Below are positions 35,155 through 46,926 of a stretch of DNA of 64,000 bases, piece after piece (positions within the stretch are counted from its first letter, which is position 1; every line of letters begins with the position of its first letter). This DNA is from Anastatus disparis (Eukaryota; Arthropoda; Insecta; Hymenoptera; Eupelmidae): contig JAFFSR010000347.1 of assembly GCA_017163975.1 (NCBI GenBank), forward strand, positions 2,778,001-2,842,000. Reading direction: 5' to 3'. The translations under genes were made by a program, and so were the position numbers. Under the pieces are notes generated by a model, which saw only the letters and a program-made list of their open reading frames with translations, was not told the DNA's origin and ran no database searches.

Positions 35155-35942
35155 GGCTGTATTCACAGTAGCATGGAAATTCGGCAATTCAAAATTCCAC
35201 CTGTGATAAATTAATAACGGTAAAATTTGCTCCAGTATGCTGAATCCTGGTTCATGATTATTCTTGAATCAACCATACGATACAAAATAACAATTTGATA
35301 TTTTTTTATTTGTCAAGTATTTTATATAGAATAGGAGTAAATACGTATAACAAGCCATATAAAGATACCGAGTAAACATTTCATTATTACACAGTAGCTT
35401 TTTTTGTGACCGTTTCATTAATTATAAAAATACTTAATATCAACCGAAGATCGTTCTAGCAAATGTAATATGCAAGCGAAAACAGCTTGCATAAATTATT
35501 CACACTCGTGAAAAATCCCATAGTTTTGAATCCGATTGCTACAAGTAAGCGTTTAAAAGATGTATCCTCGATATACTTATATTTTATACAAGTTCTCAAA
35601 AATAGCCCTAGCGTCAATCGCATTAGACGTGCATGTATGATACGATATAACCTATCTATTTAAACGTGTTTTCTTGACTCGGTATAATATTATATACATA
35701 GTATGATACGACATAACCAAGCTATTTACACGTGCATTCATGATTCGGTATACGATTACATATAACCTGGTATACGCGTATCAATAGCTAGGTACAAGCT
35801 TACAGTAGTATCCTCGGTATGCATATACGTATAACTAACCAAGCTATTAACACGCGCACACACACCTCGGCATAGTAATCTCAGTACGCATACACGCACA
35901 AATAACCAAACTATTTACATGCGCATACTCACCGCGGTATGA

Positions 35943-37110
35943 ACAGCTCGGTACACTAGCATATTAACGAAGCTAAATACACACCGCGGTATAAACAGCT
36001 TGGTATACTAGCATATCAACCACGCTAAATACACACCGCGGTATAAACAGCTCGGTATACTAGTATATTAACCGCGCTAAATATACACCGCCGTATAAAC
36101 AGCTCGTTATACTAGTATATTAACCGCGTTAAATATACACCGCGTTATAAACAGCTCGGTATACTAGCATATTAACCATGCTAAATATATACCACGGTAT
36201 AAACAGCTCGGTATACTAGCTTATTAACCACGCTAAATATACACCACGGTAGAAACAGCTCGGTACACTAGTATGCCGCGCTATTTACCCGCGTATACAT
36301 GCCTCGCTATACGAGCATACGTGTATAAAAATAGCTCGGCATACTAGCATATTAACCGCGCTAAATATACACCACGGTATAAACAGCTCGGTACAATAGT
36401 ATGCCGTGCTATTTACCCGCGTATACATGCCTCGCTGTACGAGCATACGTGTATAAAAATAGCTTGGTACACTAGCATATTAACCGCGCTAAATATACAC
36501 TACGGTATAAACAGCTCGGTACAATATTATTCCACGCTATTTACCCGCGTATACATGCCTCGCTATACGAGCATAGACAACAAGGCATATGTGTATAAAA
36601 ATAGCTTGGTACACTAGCATATTAACCGCGCTAAATATACACCACGGTATAAACAGCTCGGTACAATAGTATGCCGCGCTATTTACCCGCGTATACATGC
36701 CTCACTATACGAGCATACGTGTATAAAAATAGCTCGGTATACTAGCATATTAACCGCGCTAAATATACACCATGGTATAAACAGCTCGGTACAATAGTAT
36801 GCCGCGCTATTTACCCGCGTATACATGCCTCGCTATACGAGCATAGACAACGAGGCATACGTGTATAAATGTAGCTCGGTATACTAGCATATTAACCGCG
36901 CTAAATATACACCACGGTATAAACAGCTCGGTACAATAATATGCCGCGCTATTTACCCGCGTATACATGCCTCGCTATACGAGCATAGACAACGAGGTAT
37001 ACGTGTATAAAAACAGCTCGGTACAATAGTATGCCGCGCTATTTAGCCGCGTTTACATGCCTCGCTATACGAGCATAGACAACGAGGTATACGTGTATAA
37101 AAATAGCTCG
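35943..37110 (+). repeat. 52-bp and 128-bp tandem units, left arm
   Basis: First come six 52-bp units of the form ACAGCTCGGTATACTAGC plus ATATTAACCGCGCTAAAT plus ACACCGCGGTATAA. Then come 128-bp composite units: a 78-bp block (with ATGCCGCGCTATTTACCCGC and TACATGCCTCGCTATACGAG) plus a 50-bp block. Some composites have an extra AGACAACGAGGCAT-type insertion. The units are much richer in GC than the surroundings. Confidence 0.9.
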
Positions 37111-37567
37111 GTATACACGTATATACACCTAGGTTAACACATATGAACGCACGTATATTGCGTGTGTCACGTTGATAATTTTATACTCGTCTCAAAGTTC
37201 GTCTGCATGTGCTCCTAGATGCATCATGTATGTTCTCATATGAATACGTGCAATCAAACTTTAATATTTATTCAAATTAAGAAAAGGAGTTAAGAAACGT
37301 TTTATTTTTTTTTTCCTCTGTGATAATTTATTGAGTTCCTCTGTGATAGTTTATGGTAAGAAATTGATGAGTTTTCATTTGTTTCTTAGAGGTTATGATA
37401 TTGATATACACAAGTTAAATTATTCTGTAAATATACTGTATAAAGCATTATATTTCTGATTTTTTTTTCAAATAATTGATAACATTTTTGCAATATTCAA
37501 TAAATTAAACTTTTATTTGAAAATATAAAATATTGAACTTATTTAATTTCAATATAGCATTAAAATG

Positions 37568-37910
37568 ATGAAATAATTAATTAGAAAAACAAATAGATAT
37601 TTTAATTGATAATTTTTTTTGTTAAAACAGTGAATTAATTTTATTGAATCAATCTTCGCGACATTTAGTAAGTCAAATATTTATTTAAAAATACAAAATA
37701 TTATTTGATTCAGTTACTATATGCATATTGATGTAATGAAATAAGCAATTAGAAAAGCAAATATGCATTTGAATAAATAAAAAATTTTTTTAAAACAATA
37801 AATTAATTTTATTCAACCAATATTTGTGATGTTTAGTAGAATCAAATATTTATTCTAAAAAATGAAATATTTATTTGACTCAATTGAAATATTTGTATTA
37901 ATGTAACAAA
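37568..37910 (+). repeat. 168-bp tandem duplication in the foldback spacer
   Basis: ATGAAATAA begins at 37568 and 37736, and a third start is hinted near 37904. Both copies contain GAATTAATTTTATT- or AATTAATTTTATT-like and CAAATATTTATT segments. The spacer ends in AAATTTTTCTCAGTGTA (about 37978-37994), which mirrors TACACTGAGAAAAAAATTT near 27209, so the spacer may be part of another MITE. Confidence 0.65.
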
Positions 37911-38379
37911 ATATTTTATGTGCCGCCCGCACCTAAGGGATTTCATTAATTCAATTAAGCCTTACTTAATCCAAATAAATTTTTCTCAGTGTAGTATCAT
38001 CTAATATTACCATTTTGTCAATTATTTGAGAAAAAAATCATAAATATAATGCTTTATACAGTATATATACAAAATAATTTAACTTGTGTATGTCAATATC
38101 ATAACCTCTAAGAAACAAATGAAAACTCATCAATTTCTTACCATAAACTATCACAGAGGAACTAAATAAATTATCACAGAGGAAAAAAAAATAAAACGTT
38201 TCTTAACTCCTTTCTTTATTTAAATAAATATTAAAGTTTGATTGCACGCATTCGTATGAGAACATACATGATGCATCTAGGAACACATGAGACGAGTATA
38301 AAATTATCAACGTGACACACGTAATATACGTGCATTCATATGTGTTAACCTAGGTGTATATACGTGTATACCGAGCTAT

Positions 38380-39560
38380 TTTTATACACGTATACCTCGT
38401 TGTCTATGCTCGTATAGCGAGGCATGTAAACGCGGCTAGATAGCGCGGCATACTATTGTACCGAGCTGTTTTTATACACGTATACCTCGCTGTCTATGCT
38501 CGTATAGCGAGGCATGTATACGCGGGTAAATAGCGCGGCATATTATTGTACCGAGCTGTTTATACCGTGGTGTATATTTAACACGGTTAATATGCTAGTA
38601 TACCGAGCTACATTTATACACGTATGCCTCGTTGTCTATGCTCGTATAGCGAGGCATATATACGCGGGTAAATAGCGCGGCATATATACGCGGGTAAATA
38701 GCGCGGCATACTATTGTACCAAGCTGTTTATACCGTGGTGTATATTTAGCGCGGTTAATATGCTAGTATGCCGAGCTATTTTTATACACGTATGCTCGTA
38801 TAGCGAGGCATGTATACGCGGGTAAATAGCGCGGCATACTAGTGTACCGAGCTGTTTATACCGTGGTGTATATTTAGCGCGGTTAATATGCTAGTATACC
38901 GAGCTATTTTTATACACATATGCCTCGTTGTCTATGCTCGTATAGCGAGGCATGTATACGCGGGTAAATAGCGCGAAATAATATTGTACCGAGCTGTTTA
39001 TACCGTGGTGTATATTTAGCGCGGTTAATATGCTAGTGTACCGACCTATTTTTATACACGTATGCTTGTACAGCGAGGCATGTATACGCGAATAAATAGC
39101 GCGGCATACTGTTGTACCGAGCTGTTTATACCGTGGTGTATATTGAGCGCGGTTAATATGCTAGTATATCGAGCTATTTTTATACACGTATGCTCGTATA
39201 GCGAGACATGTATACACAGGTAAATAGCGCGGCATACTAGTGTACCGAGCTGTTTCTACCGTGGTGTATATTAAGCGTAGTTAATAAGCTAGTATACCGA
39301 GCTATTTATACCGTGGTATATATTTAGCATGGTTAATATGCTAGTATACCGAGCTGTTTATAACGCGGTGTATATTTAGCGCGGTTAATATACTAGTATA
39401 ACGAGCTGTTTATACGGCAGTGTATATTTAGCGCGGTTAATATACTAGTATACCGAGCTGTTTATACCGCGGTGTGTATTTAGCGTGGTTGATATGCTAG
39501 TATACCAAGCTGTTTATACCGCGGTGTGTATTTAGCTTCGTTAATATGCTAGTGTACCGA
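38380..39560 (-). repeat. 52-bp and 128-bp tandem units, right arm
   Basis: Reverse complement of the left-arm arrays: composite 128-bp units nearest the centre, simple 52-bp units further out. Unit order and variants mirror the left arm closely but not perfectly, for example a short extra block near 38670. Confidence 0.9.
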
Positions 39561-40860
39561 GCTGTTCATACCGCGGTGAGTATGCGCATGTAAATAGCTT
39601 GGTCATTTGCGCGTGTATGCGTACTGAGATTACTATGCCGAGATGTGTGTGCGCGTGTTAATAGCTTGGTTATTTATACGTATATGCATACTGAGGATAC
39701 TACTGTAAGCTTATACCTAGCTATTGATACGCGTATACCAGGTTATATATAATCGTATACCGAATGATGAATGCACGTGTAAATAGCTTGGTTATGTCGT
39801 ATCATACTATGTATATAATATCATACCGAGTCAAGAAAACACGTGTAAATAGATAGGTTATATCGTATCATACATGCACGTCTAATGCGATTGACGCTAG
39901 GGCTATTTTGGAGAACTTGTATAAAATATAAGTATATCGAGGATACATCTTTTAAACGCTTAGTTGTAGCAATCGGATTTAAAACCACGGGATTTTTCAC
40001 GAGTGTGAATAATTTATGCAAGCTCTTTTCGCATGCATATTACATTTGCTAGAACGATCTTCGGTTGATATCAAGTATTTTTATAATTAATGAAACGATC
40101 ACAAAAAAAGCTACTGTGTAATAATGAAATGTTTACTCGGTATCTCTATATGGCTTGTTATACGTATTTACTCCTATTGTATATATAATACTTAACAAAT
40201 AAAAAAATATCAAATTGTTATTTTGTATCGTATGGTTGATTCAAGAATAATCATGAACCACGATTCAGCACACTGGAGCAAATTTTACCGTTTATTAATT
40301 TATCACAGGTGGAATTTTGAATTGCCGAACTTCCATGCTACTGTGAATACAGCCTAAGTTTCATCAAATTATTTTCAATTTTATTTAGTACTCAAAATTC
40401 AAATAATTAATTCTTATTTACTTAAAATTAGTCATTTATACATAATAATATAATAAAAGAAAATTCAACTAAGCGACGTTAGGAGCGAAAAACTTCAATA
40501 TAATTAATACCTGTTAACGTAACACCCAATAAATTGTGTAACGATTTTCAACAGTTGATAAATATAATGTAAATCATATAATATATATATCAATTTTAAA
40601 TTGCTAATCATTAATTTAATACTCAAAAGTAACTATTTTAAAACGGAATATGGAAGATAAACATGTATCGTTTTAATCCTTGAATATCACGAATTTAAAT
40701 ATTCATTATTAGTAATATTAAAGAGTTATATATTATATAAATAATTTTATATTTAATAATTTTCAATTTTAGTAACAGAAAAAGCCGCACGAGAAGAGAT
40801 TATCAATTACACTTTCTGCGAAATATTGCCCTTGAATCGAGTAGGTGAAAGATCAGTTTT

Positions 40861-41565
40861 ACCAGGAGAGGCTATGAGCTTCGTGTCACAGATCTTGATG
40901 AAACTTTGAGATATGTTTTTAGTTACCAAAATATGAGTAAAGCCAGAGCGGTACGGTCTAACACTTCGAAAAACTGAAATTATAGACGTTTCCAGTCTTA
41001 TTTGAAGACAAATGTAAAAAAAAGCTCCTAATTGAAGTGTGAATAATGCAGTCTAGAAATGTCTTTAATAAATAAACAGGGACTAAAATAAAAGTACAGA
41101 AAGCAAGCTTTAATTTGCCGTTTTCAGAATTGAAAAATAATAATTAGAACTAGAGATATGTTCGTTCAAAGTTAAGAAGCAAGAAAGTACCAAAAATCAT
41201 CTAAATTCTAAAGGACAGTGATTTTGTGATTTTTGGTACTTTCTTGCTTCTTAACTTTGAACGAACATATCTCTAGTTCTAATTATTATTTTTCAATTCT
41301 GAAAACGGCAAATTGAAGCTTGCTTTCTGTACTTTTATTTTAGTCCCTGTTTATTTATTAAAGACATTTCTAGACTGCATTATTCACACTTCAATTAGGA
41401 GCTTTTTTTTAGATTTTTCTTCAAATAAGACTAAAAACGTCTATAATTTCAGTTTTTCGAAGCGTTAGACCGTACCGCTCTGGCTTTACTCATATTTTGA
41501 TACCTAAAAACATATCTCAAAGTTTTATTAAGATCTGTGACCCGAAGCTCATAGCCTCTCCTGGT
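40861..41565. mobile_element. Palindromic MITE, 705 bp
   Basis: Left end ACCAGGAGAGGCTATGAGCT; the reverse complement closes at 41565. Nearly perfect arms meet at about 41213, where GCAAGAAAGTACC pairs with GGTACTTTCTTGC. No coding content. No clear target duplication. Confidence 0.85.
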
Positions 41566-41814
41566 TAATACCAAAAAAAGGCAGTAAACATCGCAAATTT
41601 ATGCTCTTACTTCATAATATAATAGTACCAACATTGGTCCCTAAAATTCAAGCTATAGTACTAATTGAAATTATATCGTCACTCTTTTTTTAAGTACCTT
41701 AATACATAAATTAGATATACTTGATTTAGAACCTATTTTAACAATACTTTCTTTTCTCCGCGCAGTTGTTAGTTCTAGTAAACGTCAAATACTGTTTTCG
41801 ATTATTTCATGGTT

Positions 41815-42115
41815 CGTGATTGAAACACGTGATTAATAAGAAAAAATTCCTATTATATTTTTTCATTGATTCAAATGCAATTTAGCAGAACAAATTCTTA
41901 ATTCATCATGATATAATTTGTATTTAAACAATTTTTATGCACATTGTAACTTTAATTAATCTTTTTTATAAAAATAGAAAAATTTAATTTAGTACAAAAC
42001 TACAATATCACAATTCATAAGTTGCATCGATTCTTTTTTATTTTAAAATTGGCTAATTTATACATAATAATATAATATATGAAAATTCAACCGAGCGACG
42101 TTAGGAGCGAGGTAT
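41815..42115 (+). repeat. Dispersed 300-bp repeat, copy 1
   Basis: Aligns in direct orientation with 58561-58856. Landmarks: TCATATTTTTTCATT-like start, CAATTTTTATGCA, TTTAAAATTGGCTA and, at the end, CGACGTTAGGAGCGAGGTA. A short copy of only the last 65 bp lies at about 40427-40490. It may be the 3' end of a retroposon, since the ends are conserved while the starts vary. Confidence 0.7.
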
Positions 42116-42264
42116 TTTTTGCTAGTTTATATTATTTTAACATTCGCACGCTATATATGTATATCGCACACACGGTAAACCTAATGTCGCACACATTACA
42201 TTTAAGTTGTATGCAATAACTATTTTGATTTGATACAAAGATTTTTCATTCAAAGAAATGTTGG

Positions 42265-42360
42265 CATTGTTTTTAAAAAAGTTTTACAAACTTTTAACTC
42301 TGTTCCCAAAGAAATAAAATTCTTAAAGTTATTGAAATATTTTTCAAACTTAATAAAATT
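42265..42360. repeat. Half copy of the MITE seen at 58866-59300
   Basis: TTGGCATTGTTTTTAAAAAA, then AACTTTTAACTC and TTCTTAAAGTTATTGAAATA, matching one arm of the palindromic element at 58866-59300. Confidence 0.55.
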
Positions 42361-42384
42361 AACCTTAAAATATTCATTAAGACC

Positions 42385-42765
42385 AGGCCGGAGTAGAATC
42401 TGATACCGACCGAGTAAAACTTGAGTTTTTTGTTATTTACTCAAGTATTAATCGATGTATCTTCAAATTAAAGGTTGAGCGCAATAGATATTATTATTAT
42501 AAGTATCTATGCACAAGAAAAAAAATTCTACTGCTTTGTTCGGCTTTATTTTTCAGAAAAGTAAAGAACGCCGAAGTAAAAGTTTATGTTTATAATATTT
42601 CCGCGTTCCTTACTTTTATCAAAAACAAAGCGATAGATTTTTTTTCTTGTGCATAAATATTTGTAATAAGAATATCTATTGCGCTTAACCTTCAATTTGC
42701 AGATATACCGATTAATACTTAAGTAAATAACAAAAATTTTAATTAGCCAAGGATTCGTAATTCTC
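42385..42765. mobile_element. Second copy of the 382-bp MITE
   Basis: Matches 577-940 over nearly its whole length, starting AGGCCGGAGTAGAATCTGAT. The right terminus diverges after GCCAAGGA, so the right TIR is lost or replaced. Confidence 0.75.
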
Positions 42766-42944
42766 GCTATTAGGAGCAACTCGGGAATAATTTCTCTCGC
42801 TCTTTCTAGCGTGGAAGGGGCCCCCACCACTCAAAAAATGCTATGCTTAGAATAATGAACGAAACAATACCGAACGAATATAAACAATAACTATATCGAT
42901 TGTACGCGTGTAACCATTTGATTTTTATTAAAATAAGATCATTT

Positions 42945-43026
42945 ATTTGATTTATTTATTCGTTTATTTTGTTTATTTATTCGTTTATTTCGTTTATCTA
43001 TTCGTTTGTTTCGTTTATTTATTCGA
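42945..43026 (+). repeat. About 21-bp TTTATTTATTCG minisatellite
   Basis: Four imperfect units of TTATTTATTCGTTTATTTCG. Confidence 0.7.
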
Positions 43027-43397
43027 ATATATAAAATTAATGTATTGTGAATATGGATTTACCAAATTTGAAAGTAAGTACGTTTAAAAAACGCACACAA
43101 CAATATAATGTTATTTTATAATAGTGTTATTAATTGTTAAACATGTTAAACATTATTATTAGCGTAAAAATTTATTTATATATATTTTCATGATGAATGT
43201 ACTTTTCTTGTCTACATTTACGTTCAACATCATGAAGTGCTTGAATATAAAAGCTTATACATAAGCATAAATTTAATCGCATATTTTCATAGATTATTGT
43301 TGAGTGCTCGTATTTATTATTATAGAATTAACGAAATGCCTTGTCAGTACAAGACAAAATGGATATTTTGAATGAATTAAAAGCGGGAGTAGATTTA

Positions 43398-43652
43398 GTT
43401 CTCGTCTCCGTTTTTCGTCTCCGTCTCCGTTTCTCTGACTCCGTCTTTCCGTCTCCGTCTCCTTTTTTTTGTCTCCATCTTTGCGTCTCCGTCTCCCCAT
43501 CTCTATGTCTTCGTTTCTATGTCTCCCTCTCTTCGTCTCCGTTTCCCCGACTCCCTCTTTCCGTCTCCGTCTCCATCTCTCTGTCTCCGTCTCCGTCTCT
43601 CTATCTCCGTCTCCATCTCTCTATCTTCGTCTCTCCTTTTTCTCTCTCTCTA
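43398..43652 (+). repeat. (CTCCGT)n-type pyrimidine microsatellite, left block
   Basis: Imperfect repeats of GTCTCC, CGTCTC and TCTCTC. Open frames on both strands over it give Ser/Leu/Arg/Val or Asp/Arg/Glu repeats and are artefacts. Confidence 0.9.
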
Positions 43653-45089
43653 AGTGAGTATAGTCAGTTGTGTAGTGCTCTTTTTTCATCTGATACTTTT
43701 TGCTGCTCAATCCTGCCTACGGGCGTTTTTGTTGCAGGTAATTTGCGCGCAAAACCACAAGGCATAAACTAATATGATAGACTTTAGTTTTATATTTGGC
43801 CTTGCACATTATTTCATACATTTTCCACGAGCTGCATTTTTGGAGGTTAAGTGGAAAAGGAGGGAAAATATTCTTATTTGATATCAGCGCCTCTATCGCC
43901 TGCCAACAACGATACACACACGCTATCTACTCCTTAATGACTGCTAAGATGGGCATCTACTTCATCATCTGAAGGTGTTTATCTCATCATCGATCATAGC
44001 TGTCACCAGTTATCTACTTCTCATCAATGCATTAACTATATACTTGTGGAGGTGAGTGTTTTGTGTATGATGTTTTTCTAGTGCGCTCATCTAATAGTAT
44101 GGTGTTTTGCTCTCTCTGTAAGCTGCCAGTCTTACGCACAGATACAGCTAATCTTTGTAAAAACTGTACTTCTATTTATCATACTAAGTGTTGCGATAAC
44201 TCGCGGTTTCTCAGTGAGAGTATCATAGTGTGCTGTGTAAAAGGAAAGCTACGTAAAAGAAAGCCGGCAGACGTGTGTACACGTGCGTCAGCCACTGAGG
44301 ATATAGTCTCGGCCTCTTCGCAGCCTTTTGACTCTCCTCCATCTAATTAGCGCTCTCAAAAAAGGAGTGCAGCCTCACCACTTTACTCCCTTGAACCGTC
44401 GTCTAGGAGACGCTGTCACTCGGAGTCAAGTAGTATTGTATACAATATACAACAAATACAATATTTCTGACATTCTATTGTATCCTATTAAAATCTATCA
44501 TACCTAGCAACAAAATTTTATCGAGCAAATATAGATACAATGGTCAGGGCATCTAGTAGGTTGCCTATGAGATTACTCATCTGTCCTACTGTCCGCACAA
44601 CGGTGATGCTCAACTCTTTTGTTCCAACAGCATCCTCTTTTATCAACGATAATGTTGATGTTTTTAATGGTTTTGGAGTAGGAATGACGCAGGTTTCAAA
44701 AGGTCGACTATTTAACAAATTCCTTCTTGATGAGCGCACTGAATAGCAAAATACATTGATCACTCGTTGAGTTTACTTAACTAATTAAGAAACTCCACTG
44801 TATAATATTCAATGTAGACTTCAAAAAGTTCTTTTTCTGTACTGATGTGAATGATGAGAACAATAGCACTACGATAGCATTGCTGTACTTATAAGCATTA
44901 TGTCTGCTTTACTTATTTTATTTACTCTATTGTGTCTACGCAATTTAAATATTAACTCATCAATTGTTTTAAAGTTGAATTTGGACTATTTTTCTATATA
45001 ATATTTTGTATATTCAAATGCAATTCTCAAGGGTCATACGGGGTTGAACCCCATGATTTAAAATAAATGAATCAATCAATCAATCAATC
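43653..45089 (+). mobile_element. Internally deleted LINE-like element with (AATC)n tail
   Basis: Inserted between two blocks of the same pyrimidine microsatellite. It contains a PHD-like ORF (44063-44350) and then passes straight to a 3' region ending GGGTTGAACCCCATGATT, an AAATAAATG segment and (AATC)n at about 45069-45089. Short-tandem tails are typical of several non-LTR retrotransposon clades. Reverse transcriptase and endonuclease are absent. The left boundary is only approximate. Confidence 0.55.
44063..44350 (+). CDS. PHD-like zinc-finger ORF, possible LINE ORF1 fragment
   Basis: A 95-codon frame. From the internal Met at codon 13 it reads MVFCSLCKLPV, then CKNCTSIYHTKCC, then a CC pair about 18 residues on. 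The spacing C-x2-C-x13-C-x2-C-x4-H-x2-C and the final CC fit a PHD/RING-type zinc finger, as found in ORF1 proteins of some insect non-LTR retrotransposons. The rest is a short basic patch (KGKLRKRK) and a Ser-rich tail ending at a TAG. It is far shorter than a full ORF1, consistent with an internal deletion. A host PHD protein fragment is the alternative. Confidence 0.5.
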   Translation: MYDVFLVRSSNSMVFCSLCKLPVLRTDTANLCKNCTSIYHTKCCDNSRFLSESIIVCCVKGKLRKRKPADVCTRASATEDIVSASSQPFDSPPSN

Positions 45090-45136
45090 TCCGTCTCCCT
45101 TTCTCCGTCTTTGTTTCTCCGCCTCTGTCTCTCCAT
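45090..45136 (+). repeat. (CTCCGT)n-type microsatellite, right block
   Basis: CTCCGTCTCCCTTTCTCCGT and further units directly after the (AATC)n tail, continuing the array interrupted at 43652. Confidence 0.8.
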
Positions 45137-45217
45137 AATTACAATTATATTTAAGTGAAGAATTAAAACCTTTTTTCTCCCGAGAATATCTTTTGCATAG
45201 TTGTCATATATATATAT

Positions 45218-45935
45218 GGGACGTTTCATGTCAACTCGACTGACAAAAAATAGAATTTGCTGAAAATCCGTGAAGAGGTTCCATTTGATACCCAAAATAT
45301 ACAAAAAAATTTTTAGAGGCATAGGTCAAAGGGATTACGAGTAATAAGTAATAGAATATTGTGATTTTTCAAATTTTTTTGTTAAATTACCAACTTAATT
45401 ATTTTTGTCCTCAGAAACTAAGGATTTTAGAGATTCATTTATGAATATATTTATTGTTGCAAATGATGAGTAGAATCTACTCAATTTTTTTTAAATCTCA
45501 GAATTGCTGTCTTCTGATTGGTTCATTTTGTACTTTAATGTAATTTTGAATTTCTGGTGTTCGACCAGGTTGATTTCACTCAGGTTGCACTATGTTATGT
45601 CTTTTTATAATATCTTAAAGTGAGCTTTGTCTCATCTTAGGCATAAAACTGAGAGAAGAGCTATAGAACTTTGAATATTAAAAAATAAAATAGAATTTTC
45701 AATTTAAAACATATATATTGTGGATTTGGTTCTTCGCTTATAGATAATGCAATATACGAAGAAATGATTTTTAAATATCTTAAAAGAGATCTATTTCTTA
45801 ATAATTTAATTATTAATTTAAAATCTGAATTGAAATATCAACTGTTCATTATTTAGACATCCTCAAAATACACTCGTAACCAAAACATATTTATGTGTTT
45901 CAATAAATTGATATTATAATGATTTTAAATATGTG
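45218..45935 (+). repeat. Left TIR of element C
   Basis: About 715 bp. Aligns with 57260-57972 in inverted orientation, for example GATACCCAAAATATACAAAA against its complement at the right end. The match fades near 45935. Confidence 0.85.
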
Positions 45936-45964
45936 TTGAAAAATTTTTTTAATATATATTATTT

Positions 45965-46375
45965 ATTTAGAATTAATATTTATATCATATATCTAGAAGT
46001 AAAAGAAATGAAGTAAAATAAATTCTATAGGCATGAAATTGATTTAATATAAAAATTTATTACGAATTCAAAGAATGTTTTATTTATAGATTGTGGAACT
46101 TTTGGCAAGTATTTTTTGATTTCATCCTCATTCTAGTGACATTTTAATTTTGCAAATAGACTATGCATTGAGAAAATTAAAAAATATATTTAGGAATTGA
46201 TATTTATATCATATATTCGGAAATAAAAGAAATTAAATTAAATAAATTCAAGATGCATAAAATTTATTCATTATAAAATATTATAAAATTTAAAAATTTT
46301 GTATTCGTGGATTGTCAAACTGTTGACAAGTACTTTTTCATTTTATTTCCATTCTAGTGACATTTTAATTTTTAA
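45965..46375 (+). repeat. About 222-bp imperfect tandem duplication
   Basis: Both copies contain GAATTRATATTTATATCATA, then a GTGGA(A/T)-type segment and TTCTAGTGACATTTTAATTT (the last at 46132 and 46354). Position: between the left TIR and the transposase stop codon. Confidence 0.65.
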
Positions 46376-46926
46376 ATACTTTTCAACTTAAAAAAAATAA
46401 TTATAATAAATGAAAATATGATAGAGCGATGATTAGTTCTATTTTTACAATCATTACTCAAAATAAGAATATCAAAAGTCTTTTCCTTTTAGAAGAATGT
46501 TATGTAGTGATGATTATTATTATTTTTGTCATTAATTATACTATAATTAAAAATAAACATATAGCAATGACTAATAGTATAAGGTAATTAAGAATGATAA
46601 TCTAAACCAAAATTTAAAGCTACTCTGCTGCATCTTAATTATTTCAGTTACTAGAAAATATTAATCATAATAAAAATAATAATAATAATCATTATCATGA
46701 TCATCATCATTATCATAAAATATTTAATAATCAAAATAAAAACTATAATAATGACCAATACTTTAATCTTTTAACATCCTAACTTTAAACAATATGAAGT
46801 ATGTTTTATTTAGGAAAATGTTATTTAATAATAATAACATTTATTTTTATCCTTAAATATATAATTTAATCAAAATTAAGCAAATAACAATAACTTTTCT
46901 TTACATTGGTCGAAAACAAAGAAAAA

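Larger units (their letters stand above)
35155..40354. mobile_element. Foldback-like element, 5.2 kb, arms made of tandem repeats
   Basis: The ends are GGCTGTATTCACAGTAGCAT (35155) and its reverse complement ending at 40354. The left arm is 35155-37480 and the right arm 38018-40354, with about 537 bp of spacer. Each arm has an outer unique part of about 800 bp and then tandem arrays in inverted orientation. No transposase frame is present. Long inverted repeats built of internal tandem repeats are the hallmark of Foldback-type elements such as Drosophila FB and Galileo. Whether this is homologous or only similar in form is open. A target duplication is not obvious (flanks TAT and TAA). Confidence 0.8.

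Noticed and set aside
35943..37110. CRISPR-like regular repeats
   Set aside because: Units are contiguous tandem repeats with no unique spacers, mirrored in inverted orientation in an evidently eukaryotic sequence.
39821..40021. 66-codon frame in the right foldback arm
   Set aside because: Lies in the outer inverted arm with no motif, and its left-arm counterpart is not kept open.
43294..43772. Open frames on both strands over the CTCCGT array
   Set aside because: Composition is purely the microsatellite read in different frames (Ser/Leu/Arg/Val or Asp/Arg/Glu repeats); no start context or domain.
44518..44763. Opposing 68- and 81-codon frames in the LINE-like element
   Set aside because: Mutually overlapping on opposite strands and without motifs; probably non-coding 3' region.
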